Origin: Halocatena marina
Lineage (GTDB): Archaea > Halobacteriota > Halobacteria > Halobacteriales > Haloarculaceae
DNA: 64,000 bases
Assembly (NCBI RefSeq): GCF_025913575.1
Contig: NZ_CP109785.1
Coordinates: 930,001-994,000, forward strand
Direction: 5' to 3'
In this document: positions 18,400 to 27,477 of the stretch, one piece after another
Position numbering within the stretch: the first letter of the stretch is position 1
How the letters are laid out: every line of letters starts with the position of its first letter
Program-made: the position numbers and the translations under genes
The notes under the pieces: model-generated
What the model saw: only the letters and a program-made list of their open reading frames with translations
Told to the model about the DNA's origin: nothing
Databases searched by the model: none

Positions 18400-18592
18400 T
18401 TCGGAGATCACACGTCATATTGTCATCGTAAGGGCGTTGTGGAGCGGCCGGTCTTGACTGCGATCGTGCTGGGACTGACGTCGGTTGCATCGGTCGCACG
18501 AGGTCGAATGAGAAGAAAGACTATGAAATCATACTTCCCAAATTCATCGAATGGGGCAAGAGCTATATTCTATCATCCGTAGCCTTTGGCAG

Positions 18593-19696
18593 ATGGCAAC
18601 AGTAACGCTCGATTCATTGCGAAAGGAGTTCGACAGTGGGCGCATTGTCGCGGTTGAGGACCTTTCTTTGCAGGTCGAAGACGGCGAGTTCGTCACGGTC
18701 GTCGGGCCGTCAGGCTGTGGAAAATCGACAACACTTCGGATGATTGCAGGATTAGAACAGCCGACATCTGGACGGGTGCTGATCGGCGATACGGATGTCA
18801 CCGAGACGTCCGCGCGTCACCGTGATGTGGCGATGGTGTTTCAAAATTACGCGCTCTACCCTCACAAGACAGTCCGGCAAAACATGGCGTTTGGTCTGCG
18901 GATGAGCACAGATCTCGATACGGACGAGCGAAACGAGAAAGTCGACGAAACAGCGGCGATGATGGGGATCGAGGAGCTCCTCGAAGATCGGCCATCGGAA
19001 CTCTCTGGTGGACAGAAACAGCGGGTCGCACTCGGGCGTGCGATCGTTCGTGAGCCAGACGTGTTCTTATTCGATGAACCGCTGAGCAACCTCGATGCAA
19101 AGCTACGGACGACCATGCGCACCGAGATCCAACGCTTACAGGAGGAGCTCGGGACCACGGCTATCTACGTGACCCACGACCAGGAGGAGGCGATGACGAT
19201 GGGCGACCGTCTTGCGATCATGAACAACGGCATCCTCCAGCAAACCGGCGCACCAACGGATGTGTACGTGCGTCCGAAAAACGAGTTCGTCGGTGGCTTC
19301 GTCGGCTCGCCGTCGATGAACATGCTCGATGTGAGTATCGAGCGGGTATCGGACGGAATCTCTCTCATCTGCGAGGAGCAGTTCGAGTACACACTGAACG
19401 GCGAATCCGCACACCAGATCGCTCAGACAGACCTATCGACGGCCAGACTCGGCATCCGTCCCGAGAACGTCACTGTTGTCGAGGATGGAATCGAGACGAC
19501 GGTCGAGGTTGTCGAACCTGTCGGGAGTGATAACTATCTGTATTTGGACCTCGGGCCGGAGTTCATTGCTCGAGTTGACGCCGGAATCGAGCCAGAGATG
19601 GGTGATGTGATTGACGTGACGTTCGACGAGTCAGACGTTCACCTGTTCGATACAAGTGGTGAATCGCTGTTAACGGAAGCCACCCTGACAGCCTGA
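18593..19696 (+). CDS. ABC transporter ATPase, MalK/UgpC type
   Basis: This 367-residue ATPase begins MATVTLDSLRKEFDSGRIVA. Walker A is GPSGCGKST near residue 40, the signature is ELSGGQKQRVALGRAI, Walker B is DVFLFDEPLSN, and the switch His lies in YVTHDQEEA. The C-terminal 130 residues form the OB-fold regulatory domain of sugar-uptake ATPases (GIRPENVTVVEDG). ATG 18593 is chosen over an upstream frame from 18551. The gene is divergent from the binding protein and permeases and completes that importer. Such ATPases often serve several sugar systems. Confidence 0.93.
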   Translation: MATVTLDSLRKEFDSGRIVAVEDLSLQVEDGEFVTVVGPSGCGKSTTLRMIAGLEQPTSGRVLIGDTDVTETSARHRDVAMVFQNYALYPHKTVRQNMAFGLRMSTDLDTDERNEKVDETAAMMGIEELLEDRPSELSGGQKQRVALGRAIVREPDVFLFDEPLSNLDAKLRTTMRTEIQRLQEELGTTAIYVTHDQEEAMTMGDRLAIMNNGILQQTGAPTDVYVRPKNEFVGGFVGSPSMNMLDVSIERVSDGISLICEEQFEYTLNGESAHQIAQTDLSTARLGIRPENVTVVEDGIETTVEVVEPVGSDNYLYLDLGPEFIARVDAGIEPEMGDVIDVTFDESDVHLFDTSGESLLTEATLTA

Positions 19697-19699
19697 GGC

Positions 19700-21730
19700 T
19701 TACCCGTCTGCCGTCACTGGCTGTTCTTCGAGCAGATCGTACTCGTCCATCAGGGCGATTGTTGCTGTTCGCAGCGCGTGTGGCCACCCGAGCGGCGTCG
19801 CGCTGTCGGGTGTGCCGTCGTCGAAGACCTGCTCAGGGAGGTACCCGGTGTCGAGTGAGAGTGGTCCGCTTGGGAGAATGAGCGCGAGAAGCTCCCGTGC
19901 CGTTTCTGCTAGACGATCTGCGCGCTCGTCTCCATGGTCTGTGAGCACTGCGGCGAGTGACGCAGCGGCGTGGGCGCCCCACGCTGTCGACACGGTCCAT
20001 ATTTTTTCGTGTGGCTGCTCGCGCTGTCGCCACCGATCTCCCTCGTACCGGACAAGCCCGGAGACAGCGCTTCCATCGTGCCACAGTTCGTCGATAACTT
20101 GTTCGACGTGCGAAACGAGTCGGTCGAGTCGATCTGCGTCTATATCTCCGATTCGGGCGTACGCTCGGTGGGCGTTTGCGAGGGCAAGCGTGGCCGAATC
20201 ACAGCGTTCATCGAGTGTGCCCCGCTTTTCGTGTCCGTCACCATACTCACGCAGCGCGTAGATACCGCGCTCGTCGACCCAGAGATCGTCTATCGCTTCA
20301 TACACCGTGTCCGCACGCTCTGTTGCGCGCTCAGTGAGATCGGCGGTGTTGCTCGCGGCCGACGCCGCGTACGCCTCCAGAAAGACAGCAGCGGTGTGCC
20401 CAAAGCGTCCGGACATGTCCTCCCACGCGTTCTGGCACGTGACCGGTCGGCCGTCGTCTGCAAGCGCATCGTCGAGTCCGTCGAGTGCGCGCTCTAATAC
20501 GTCACCCCGATCGGTACACTGGCCGATGAACGCCGTAACGCTCGCCGTTTGATCGGCTTGATACTCGTTGCCGATACCTTCTATCCGACTGTTGGCCCAT
20601 CCGGGAGCCAACGTGGTGTCGAACGACCAGACGCGGTGGGGCCACGAACCATCGTCGAGTTGTGTCTCTGCGTAGGCAGCGCCACTGCGGGTGTGCCAAT
20701 CACCGAGTCCGAGATCGAACTGTCGGTCTGCATCGAAGAGAAACCGCGATATCTCGGCATCGTCGCGGAACCACGAGTAGCCATACCCGCCCGAATGTGC
20801 GTAGTAGGGGTCGAACTCTGGACCGGCGATGCGCAGACCCGACCGGCCAGTCAGCAGTGAGAGAACACGGAGGTCGGTCGCGATCGCGTCTGCGTGAGGA
20901 AGGTCGGAACTGACCGATCGCTCGGTTTGCTTTTTTGCTGCGTGTTCGAGCGCACCACCGTCGTACGCCGTGGCCGTCCGGACGGTATCGAGCGCCGCTT
21001 TTCGTGATTTCGTCGCCCGTGTTGTCAGCAACGTCGTCACCGTCGCTTTTCCCTCAGACGTTGGAATGACACAGAGACTATCGCCGCTCAACAGATCCTC
21101 ATCATACGATTTCTCCGGCTCTGCTCGCGGGTATTCAGTGGGCGTCTCATCGAGAAGCTCCGCGAAGCCACCGAAGGCAGACCCACGAACCCTCTCGAAA
21201 CCGGTTGCGCTCGCGAGGTAGTCGGTTTCCGAGGCGTGATACACCTCGATCGCATCGTCGTGGTGCAGTTGTCCGATGCGCGTGTTCCGACCATCTGGCG
21301 CGAATCCGATGACAGCCACCAGCGCAAGCGAGGCGTCTGCTCCGTTCGTATCAAAATGGGTGACGTGGATATTCTCGAGCGTGAGATCGTACTGCGTTAC
21401 TGTGCCGTACTCCGTTTCGTGATCAGTCACAACGAGCGCAGTGTCTTCGTGATACCGTTGGCGATTGCTCTGTGTGTCGAACCACGCTGTCTGAGATTCC
21501 AGTTCCTCAACGCTGGAATCGACAGGCCGAACACCGAACCGAGATCGGGCGATTCCGGTCAATCCAAACACTGGATAGCTGAAATCCCGGATCGATCCAT
21601 CCTCGTCAACGTGAATGAGACGCCCATCGTAGCCGGAAAAGCGACCCGTTCGTGTTCGCCGCTCACCCGGAAATCGCGTGCGGTCATCTCGATGGCGCTT
21701 GTAGTCGTCTAGCGCATCACGTAGTTGCAT
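19700..21730 (-). CDS. glucoamylase, glycoside hydrolase family 15
   Basis: This 676-residue protein begins MQLRDALDDYKRHRDDRTRF and has no signal peptide, so it is probably cytosolic. The N-terminal super-beta-sandwich (about 1-250) is followed by an alpha/alpha barrel with GYGYSWFRDDAEISRFLFDA, RIEGIGNEYQADQTASV and CQNAWEDMSGRFGHTAAVFL. These are family GH15 motifs, with a catalytic Glu expected in the NEYQADQ region. It releases glucose from the ends of alpha-glucans taken up by the adjacent importer. The stop lies 4 bp from the converging ATPase stop. A TATA-like AAATTTATTAT stands 25-35 bp before the ATG. Confidence 0.9.
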   Translation of the reverse strand: MQLRDALDDYKRHRDDRTRFPGERRTRTGRFSGYDGRLIHVDEDGSIRDFSYPVFGLTGIARSRFGVRPVDSSVEELESQTAWFDTQSNRQRYHEDTALVVTDHETEYGTVTQYDLTLENIHVTHFDTNGADASLALVAVIGFAPDGRNTRIGQLHHDDAIEVYHASETDYLASATGFERVRGSAFGGFAELLDETPTEYPRAEPEKSYDEDLLSGDSLCVIPTSEGKATVTTLLTTRATKSRKAALDTVRTATAYDGGALEHAAKKQTERSVSSDLPHADAIATDLRVLSLLTGRSGLRIAGPEFDPYYAHSGGYGYSWFRDDAEISRFLFDADRQFDLGLGDWHTRSGAAYAETQLDDGSWPHRVWSFDTTLAPGWANSRIEGIGNEYQADQTASVTAFIGQCTDRGDVLERALDGLDDALADDGRPVTCQNAWEDMSGRFGHTAAVFLEAYAASAASNTADLTERATERADTVYEAIDDLWVDERGIYALREYGDGHEKRGTLDERCDSATLALANAHRAYARIGDIDADRLDRLVSHVEQVIDELWHDGSAVSGLVRYEGDRWRQREQPHEKIWTVSTAWGAHAAASLAAVLTDHGDERADRLAETARELLALILPSGPLSLDTGYLPEQVFDDGTPDSATPLGWPHALRTATIALMDEYDLLEEQPVTADG

Positions 21731-21754
21731 TGAGAAGGCGTTCGACTTCAGGCG

Positions 21755-21765
21755 ATAATAAATTT
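21755..21765 (-). promoter_or_regulatory. TATA-like box for the glucoamylase gene
   Basis: AAATTTATTAT on the minus strand lies 25-35 bp before the glucoamylase ATG at 21730. This is the spacing of a leaderless haloarchaeal transcript. Confidence 0.55.
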
Positions 21766-21774
21766 GGTGTAATT

Positions 21775-21785
21775 GTTTTTCACAC
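21775..21785. promoter_or_regulatory. candidate operator word between the two amylase genes
   Basis: GTTTTTCACAC is identical to the word at 18380-18390. Here it forms an imperfect dyad with GTGTAA 5-10 bp to its left (GTGTAA..TTCACAC). It lies just upstream of the glucoamylase TATA box and about 50 bp before the alpha-amylase start. Confidence 0.35.
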
Positions 21786-21835
21786 ACTCATTCAAAAGCG
21801 AAACGGTCAAAGGTGACACTCGCAACCGTGCGTGT

Positions 21836-24022
21836 ATGCATCACCCGGGGCCCCCCCGATTTCTCCACGTCGGTGAGTCGATCGAACTGGCACCGCGCTC
21901 TCCTGACGTGTCAGGGACGTACGCGTGGCGAGTTGTCGATAAGCCAGACGGGAGCACAGTGACAGTCGAGGACAGAGAGGAACGGAGTTCCTCAGGCAGC
22001 CAGACACAGTCTGGCGACAGAGAGAGGCCGAAGGCCCCTCAAGCAGCCGGCACAGCCGGCGACATCACCGAGCAAAGCTCGGTTAGCAGCCAGACACAGT
22101 CTGGCGACTGCGCGGTTGTCCATTTCACGCCGGACGTTTCAGGTGTGTACCGTGTTGAACTTGCTGCCCCCGACGGGACACACACCCAGACGATACGCGC
22201 GTTTCCGGATCCACGCCGCGAGGCTCGCTTCAGCGTGGCCGCTGAGGATGTCGATATAGATCGTGCTGCCGTCGATCATGTCGCTGTTATCGGTCAGTTC
22301 AATGATTTCACGATGGGAACCCACCGAGCGGAGTGGCGCGGGGACGAGTGGGTTCTCGACACGATGCTCCCACCGGGGACACACGAGGCTATTTTTGCAC
22401 TTGATGACGAGTTCGACCCATACGCCACGAGTAAGATCACTGTCGAGGGCGCTGGGCGACCCCGCGTTCGTCTCGATGGACACCGCGAGGGAAGTGATGT
22501 CGTCGTTACCGCGACAGCACAGGCTGCACCGGAAGGGAGCGATCCAAGCGTCGAGTTTTATCTCGATGACCGTACTTCCCTCACGGCTTCGAATGTCGTC
22601 ATTCAGGACGATACGCTTCGTGTGTCGGTCGATTCGCTCTCGGAACTGACGCGCATCCACGCCGTCCCCGTCGCAGAACAGCACGGCATCGCGGATACGC
22701 TCGCGCTCTGTCCCAAAGGCGGAGGTGAGTTCTCGTTCGAACGTCCGGCCGATCCACCAGCGTGGGTGGAATCGGCCACCATCTACGAGATCTTCGTTCG
22801 CACGTTCGCCGGCACGGCCGAGACGACGTTCGAAGCGATCGAACGCCGCGTTCCGTATCTCGAATCGCTCGGCATTGATGTCGTTTGGTTCACCCCGGTC
22901 TGTGAGAGCCCAACTAAACATGGCTATCACATCACTGACCTGTTCGAGACGGCTTCGGATCTCGGCACCCACGATGAGTTCGTGTCGTTGATCGACCGGC
23001 TCCACGAGTCCGACATCAAGGTCATCTTCGATCTCGTTATCAACCACACTTCACGGGATCATCCTGCCTTCCACCTCCACCGGGCGGACGTTCCGGCGTA
23101 CGCCGATCACTACGAACGCATTCCTACCACGCAGGACACGACAGAGATCGAGTGGGCTGGCGATGATGCTCCCGGTCACTACTTCACGTGGACGAGGATT
23201 CCGAACGTGAATTACGATTCTCTTGCTGTCCGCGAGTGGATGCTCGACGTGATCGATCACTGGGCACCACTCGTCGATGGCTTTCGGTGTGATGTGGCAT
23301 GGGGCGTCCCCCACGGCTTCTGGAAGGAAGTCCGCGAGCGCATGAAAGCGCGTGACCCCGACTTCGTACTGTTGGACGAGACTGTTCCTCGTGACGCTGC
23401 CTTCCGTGAAAACGAGTTCGACCTCCACTACGACACCGATCTGTACAGCACACTACGTGATATTGGTACTGGTGAGAAACCAGCAACTGCCCTGTTCGAT
23501 GCGCTCTGTGCGTCCCAGCGTCACGGCTATCCCGACGAGGCGAATCACATGCGCTACATCGAAAACCACGACGAGGAACGCTATGCGACCGCATGCGAGG
23601 CTGGTAGCCTGCGACCCGCCGTGGCCGCGACGTTCACGCTGCCCGGCGTGCCGATGATATACTCCGGGCAGGAACGCGGTGTCCCGGAGCAACGCGGACC
23701 GATGCGATGGTACGACGGTGACGCCGATCTGACCGCGTTCCACCGTCGGCTCATCGAACTCCGTTCCGAACAGCCGGCTCTCCGTGGAACCGGTGTCGAA
23801 CCCGTCGAATGCAACACTGAGACCGGCGATTCCGACCGAGTCGTTGCGTACAAGCGTGCGAGTCAGAACGAGACGCGCATCGTCGTCCTGAATTTCGGAG
23901 CCATCCCGGTGACGGTGGCACTCGATCGAACCATCGAACCCGTGAACCTACTCGACGGGACGGACGTGAGCTGTGATGCTGGCGTTCGAATCGACGACGT
24001 GGGTGTCTTTCGAACTCGTTGA
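21836..24022 (+). CDS. alpha-amylase family protein (GH13) with a PKD-like N-domain and an in-frame hairpin array
   Basis: This 728-residue protein begins MHHPGPPRFLHVGESIELAP and has no signal peptide, so it is probably a cytosolic maltodextrin hydrolase. Residues 1-120 form a PKD-like beta sandwich (PDVSGTYAWRVVDKPDGSTV, then FTPDVSGVYRVELAAPDGTH). It is split by a 43-residue Ser/Gln/Gly insert (48-90). A CBM48/20-like part follows, then the GH13 barrel with DLVINH, GFRCDVAW (nucleophile Asp486), LLDETV (Glu515) and IENHDEERY (Asp579). The catalytic triad is intact. The gene diverges from glucoamylase and would act with it on imported glucans. The insert keeps the reading frame and coincides exactly with a DNA hairpin array. 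Confidence 0.9.
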   Translation: MHHPGPPRFLHVGESIELAPRSPDVSGTYAWRVVDKPDGSTVTVEDREERSSSGSQTQSGDRERPKAPQAAGTAGDITEQSSVSSQTQSGDCAVVHFTPDVSGVYRVELAAPDGTHTQTIRAFPDPRREARFSVAAEDVDIDRAAVDHVAVIGQFNDFTMGTHRAEWRGDEWVLDTMLPPGTHEAIFALDDEFDPYATSKITVEGAGRPRVRLDGHREGSDVVVTATAQAAPEGSDPSVEFYLDDRTSLTASNVVIQDDTLRVSVDSLSELTRIHAVPVAEQHGIADTLALCPKGGGEFSFERPADPPAWVESATIYEIFVRTFAGTAETTFEAIERRVPYLESLGIDVVWFTPVCESPTKHGYHITDLFETASDLGTHDEFVSLIDRLHESDIKVIFDLVINHTSRDHPAFHLHRADVPAYADHYERIPTTQDTTEIEWAGDDAPGHYFTWTRIPNVNYDSLAVREWMLDVIDHWAPLVDGFRCDVAWGVPHGFWKEVRERMKARDPDFVLLDETVPRDAAFRENEFDLHYDTDLYSTLRDIGTGEKPATALFDALCASQRHGYPDEANHMRYIENHDEERYATACEAGSLRPAVAATFTLPGVPMIYSGQERGVPEQRGPMRWYDGDADLTAFHRRLIELRSEQPALRGTGVEPVECNTETGDSDRVVAYKRASQNETRIVVLNFGAIPVTVALDRTIEPVNLLDGTDVSCDAGVRIDDVGVFRTR
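21977..22105. repeat. array of six short hairpins with 3-nt loops inside the alpha-amylase gene
   Basis: Six inverted repeats lie head to tail: 21977-21993 (GAGGAAC/GTTCCTC, loop GGA), 21999-22015 (GCCAGAC/GTCTGGC, loop ACA), 22022-22040 (GAGAGGCC/GGCCCCTC, loop GAA, one mismatch), 22046-22060 (GCCGGC/GCCGGC, loop ACA), 22067-22083 (ACCGAGC/GCTCGGT, loop AAA) and 22089-22105 (same as the second). Spacers are 5, 6, 5, 6 and 5 nt. Even-numbered hairpins are preceded by GCA, followed by GAC and always carry loop ACA. The total of 129 bp is exactly 43 codons. Stem sequences differ yet remain paired. Confidence 0.85.
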
Positions 24023-24090
24023 GTAATCCGGCATAAGACACTCTCTATCGATCGAAACAGTCTGATTCGAGGATGAACTCCCTATCCGAT

Positions 24091-24100
24091 GGATTAATAT
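24091..24100 (+). promoter_or_regulatory. TATA-like box for the DUF7504-CHAT operon
   Basis: GGATTAATAT lies 26-35 bp before the ATG at 24126 and only 17-26 bp before the GTG at 24117. This favours the ATG as the start of a leaderless message. Confidence 0.5.
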
Positions 24101-24125
24101 TTCAGCAGCGGAACCTGTGAATATC

Positions 24126-24839
24126 ATGGGAGATACACGTGGCCCGGATGCACCGAGCCGAGAGACCTCCCAGGAACGGTCCCCATTCGGTAACGAACTC
24201 ATGCGGCTCAAACGTCGAGGGTGCTGTATCCTCGTAACAGGTCGGAGCAGCGTCCACGTTCGTGCTGCCCAATCCCGCCAGCTGTTCGGTGCTGTCGACG
24301 AACCTCGACGGCGCATACTGACCCTCATCGATGCGACCCCCTCGGAAACGTCCCAGTACTTTCCGGACGGTATCACACAGTCACACTCGGATGTGACTGT
24401 GCTCGACTACACCGAAACCGTACAGGACACGACGAGGGTTGCGGGTAAGTCACGGTCGCAGTCATCGTCATCTCAGTCGGATGACCCTTCGATGACTGGA
24501 CTCGGCGCAACGCTCTGTGATCCGATCGGAGCTGCTATTCGGAACGAACAAACGGAGCCTGGCGAACTTCGAGTCGGTGTCGCAACGCTCGATGCAATCG
24601 TTGTCTCCGATGGTCGTTCGGCAACGCGTGCGTTCGTCGAAGCAGTGCGTGCTGACATTTTAGCCGCGAACGGAATGGGGCACTTTCATCTTCCTGGCTC
24701 GGTTGATCCCGAAACACTCGACGCACTGGCTCCTGTCATCGATATCCACCTCGAACTCCGAGAATCTCGACCCCACATCCCCGAACATCGCTGGCACCTG
24801 CTTGATACGGACCGCTCGACTGACTGGATCCCACTCTAA
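24126..24839 (+). CDS. DUF7504-like protein, partner of the CHAT gene
   Basis: This 237-residue cytosolic protein begins MGDTRGPDAPSRETSQERSP. The segment LKRRGCCILVTGRSSVHVRA, together with RRRILTLIDATPSETSQYF, LRVGVATLDAIV and RWHLLDTDRSTDWIPL at the C-terminus, matches what I recall of haloarchaeal DUF7504 proteins. These are degenerate RecA/KaiC-like domains that have lost a canonical Walker A. The middle (about 105-125) is a Ser/Gln-rich linker. Its stop is followed after 1 bp by the CHAT gene, so translation is coupled. A role in sensing or regulating the CHAT protein is an inference from this pairing. The family call is moderate. Confidence 0.6.
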   Translation: MGDTRGPDAPSRETSQERSPFGNELMRLKRRGCCILVTGRSSVHVRAAQSRQLFGAVDEPRRRILTLIDATPSETSQYFPDGITQSHSDVTVLDYTETVQDTTRVAGKSRSQSSSSQSDDPSMTGLGATLCDPIGAAIRNEQTEPGELRVGVATLDAIVVSDGRSATRAFVEAVRADILAANGMGHFHLPGSVDPETLDALAPVIDIHLELRESRPHIPEHRWHLLDTDRSTDWIPL

Positions 24840-24840
24840 C

Positions 24841-27015
24841 ATGTGTACTTCATCCCATACCACGGCTGTGCGCGTCGAATCACAGTCCGGAGAACATCCT
24901 GCTCTTGCTCTGATTGATGATATTCAGGGTGTGAGCGCCCGGCTGTCAACCAGCTCCGTCTGTCACCCGACACGCTGTTCGACTGACTCATTTCTTTTCC
25001 CTGTCGATACGGCTTACGAGCTCTCTCCAACCGTCTTCTGGACGCATCAGCTCAATCCGATCATGGTGCGAAATCGGGAGAACACCTTCAACACCGATAT
25101 CACGAACCGCGAAACTGCGGATCTTCCGTACGGGAGCTACTCTGTCGATCTCTGCTCGCTCGGACTGAAGGTGTATCTCTCCGTTCAGGGTGAAATAGAG
25201 ATCATTCCTGACGAGGATCGAGGTCGTGTGATCGACTGTTCGACCGCCGAATCGGTGCGGATTGGGGTGCGCTCGTTCCACGAATCTCCATCCGGGACGG
25301 TGACGACGACCGACCAACCCCGCGACGTGATGCGCGCGCTCTCCTGTCTCGGATCAGCACTCAAGACCACTACCTGTGAACGGTCCTATCCGACGCTGCG
25401 AGGACATCCCCCACTGATCGAACGCGGCGAACGGTTTCAAGCTCCATCGGGTCTCGAACGGACTGACGAGACGGCAAGCGTTCGTATCGAGGTACCACCG
25501 ACGCTCGAATCGCTCTATCCGCTCGCACCGCTTGCGTACTATCTGAACGCTGTCGTTCGACCCGGCGAGACGCCCCGTCTCGTTGCTGGCGATGCCACCT
25601 ACTCTCTCGATCGGGGCGCGGGCATGGAGTCCGGAGTGGCTCAAATCCTCAAACACATCTTCACGCTCGATTGCATTACTCGGACAGAGGGTCTCTATCC
25701 GCTCTCCCTCGGCGAGCGTGAGGTTTTCGAAACCCATCTCGAAGATGCCGGATACGACGAGATCGATTTTGCTGCAATCTACGAGCAACCGCTCGCCGAG
25801 CAGCTACAGAGCTACTTCTCGATCTCGTTCGATGTGGTTGAGGAGGTTGTGCCACGCTGGCCGCTCACCGCCGACGTACGACCGGTGCCAAAGTACCTCC
25901 CGTTTCTCCCGTTCGTCGTTGCGAGCCTCGGAACGGTGCGGTGTCTCCCAACGAGTAGTCCACGGCCAACGGCCTCAGTTACACCAGCGATTGAAGAGTT
26001 CTGTCGAAACCGGGATGCTCGGGTCGCCAACGGCGACTTTACGCGTGCGATGCCGATCTCGCGGGAGAGACAAACAAGATCGTCTGACGATACGTCCGAC
26101 CTCCCAGCTGACATCTACAGGCCGCCCGCGTCGGATAGTATCTCACAGATCTGGCTCGCCGATGGTTATCCGGTTCGAGCCGCTAAGCCGACGCTTGACG
26201 CGTTCCAGCGCCGGTTCGACGCGACCCCAGTTGACGGGTACGAGGTGGCCGTCGTCAGTAACGATACGGCGATGCAGGCAGAATCGGATGTCGTTGAACT
26301 GTACGAACAGCAAGATCAGATCGCGTTCGGAGTGACGATGCACGAAGAACTATCGAAACAGGCACTTCGAGGTGTGCTCACCGATGATTACGATCTCGTT
26401 CACTACGTGGGTCACGTCGACGGGAAAGGACTCCAGTGCACTGATGGATGGCTGGACACCCACACGCTCGAAACGGTCAGTACTCGGATGTTCGTACTCA
26501 ATGGCTGTCGCTCCTATGTGCAGGGGAAAGGTCTGGTCGATGCTGGTGCGATCGGTGGCCTATGCACGCTCACGGACGTGGATAACGTATCCGCAACCCG
26601 TATCGGACGCACAGTTGCACGACTGATCAACACAGGATTCAGCCTCGGCGGTGCCCTTGATCTCATCAGCGAGGATTCTCTTATCGGACGGCAGTATACA
26701 ATCGTCGGCGATCCCGGCACGGCGATCTTCCAAAATCCTGAAGATACACCAATTCTCACCGAAATTACGTACGCACCGGACGATGAAGTCATTGTGGACC
26801 TCTATGGCTATCCATCAATCCGGTCCCAAATAGGGATGCTCTACGTTCCGAGCGTTGGCAATACGGATATGTACTACCTCAATTGTGGCCATATGACCAC
26901 TATTAATACCACTCATTCAGCAGTAACCGAAGATCTTCAACATGGACGCCACCCTGTTCGGGTCGATGGATCACTCTTGTGGAACAATGAAATTCCTGAC
27001 GAATTTCTTGAGTAA
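24841..27015 (+). CDS. CHAT-domain (caspase-like) protein
   Basis: This 724-residue protein begins MCTSSHTTAVRVESQSGEHP. The C-terminal part (about 460-670) is CHAT/caspase-like. LVHYVGHVDGKGL carries the candidate catalytic His (His521 or His525), and FVLNGCRSYVQGKGLVDAG carries the candidate Cys556. SARIGRTVARLI-type helices and QYTIVGDPGTAIF follow, as in CHAT proteins. The first 450 residues have no domain I recognise. They include PYGSYSVDLCSLGLKVYL, LAPLAYYLNAVV and RPTASVTPAIEEF. There is no signal or membrane segment. It is cotranscribed with the DUF7504-like gene 1 bp upstream. CHAT proteins are known as proteases in bacterial defence and cell-death systems. Protease activity here is unproven. 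Confidence 0.72.
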   Translation: MCTSSHTTAVRVESQSGEHPALALIDDIQGVSARLSTSSVCHPTRCSTDSFLFPVDTAYELSPTVFWTHQLNPIMVRNRENTFNTDITNRETADLPYGSYSVDLCSLGLKVYLSVQGEIEIIPDEDRGRVIDCSTAESVRIGVRSFHESPSGTVTTTDQPRDVMRALSCLGSALKTTTCERSYPTLRGHPPLIERGERFQAPSGLERTDETASVRIEVPPTLESLYPLAPLAYYLNAVVRPGETPRLVAGDATYSLDRGAGMESGVAQILKHIFTLDCITRTEGLYPLSLGEREVFETHLEDAGYDEIDFAAIYEQPLAEQLQSYFSISFDVVEEVVPRWPLTADVRPVPKYLPFLPFVVASLGTVRCLPTSSPRPTASVTPAIEEFCRNRDARVANGDFTRAMPISRERQTRSSDDTSDLPADIYRPPASDSISQIWLADGYPVRAAKPTLDAFQRRFDATPVDGYEVAVVSNDTAMQAESDVVELYEQQDQIAFGVTMHEELSKQALRGVLTDDYDLVHYVGHVDGKGLQCTDGWLDTHTLETVSTRMFVLNGCRSYVQGKGLVDAGAIGGLCTLTDVDNVSATRIGRTVARLINTGFSLGGALDLISEDSLIGRQYTIVGDPGTAIFQNPEDTPILTEITYAPDDEVIVDLYGYPSIRSQIGMLYVPSVGNTDMYYLNCGHMTTINTTHSAVTEDLQHGRHPVRVDGSLLWNNEIPDEFLE

Positions 27016-27477
27016 TTTGTAGAAAGTGTCAGGTCAAAATGTTCAATTCGAACTCGTATGGTCTACGGAATGATTACGGATACGTACTGAGCAACTACGG
27101 GCCACCGATAGTGTGACCATCAGTATCGCAGGTTAGTTCTGGGTGCTTTGCCGTGGTTGTCGTGATTGTATCGAACATCACATTTCTAACGACGAGATAT
27201 TTGACAAAATATTTATTTAATCATTTTAAATAGAAACGTGTCGGATTAGAAGGAGAGGGACTGGTCTGTATCGATAGCAACGTCGTTACCAGACCGATAC
27301 TCACGATATCTATATGAAACTAGCGTGAGCGATCATCGCAGCTTTGAGGCTTCGTCGCCGGAACAGCCAAACACGCCACTGAGTAATGCGCTCAGAAGGA
27401 TCGTTCGAACGACGAGAAGTCCAGTGAGCTCTGCGGGATGATCGTTTTCGGACTGCACATCCCGTGTAGATGAGATC
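27016..27477. other. intergenic region between converging genes
   Basis: The stretch is AT-rich near 27180-27240. No gene, tRNA or clear terminator hairpin was found. It lies between the 3' ends of the CHAT gene and the DUF7521-like operon. Confidence 0.5.

Noticed and set aside
22139..23047. Long minus-strand open frame (302 codons) opposite the alpha-amylase gene
   Set aside because: It is the antisense of a well-supported GH13 enzyme with intact catalytic motifs. Long antisense frames are common in GC-biased haloarchaeal genes.
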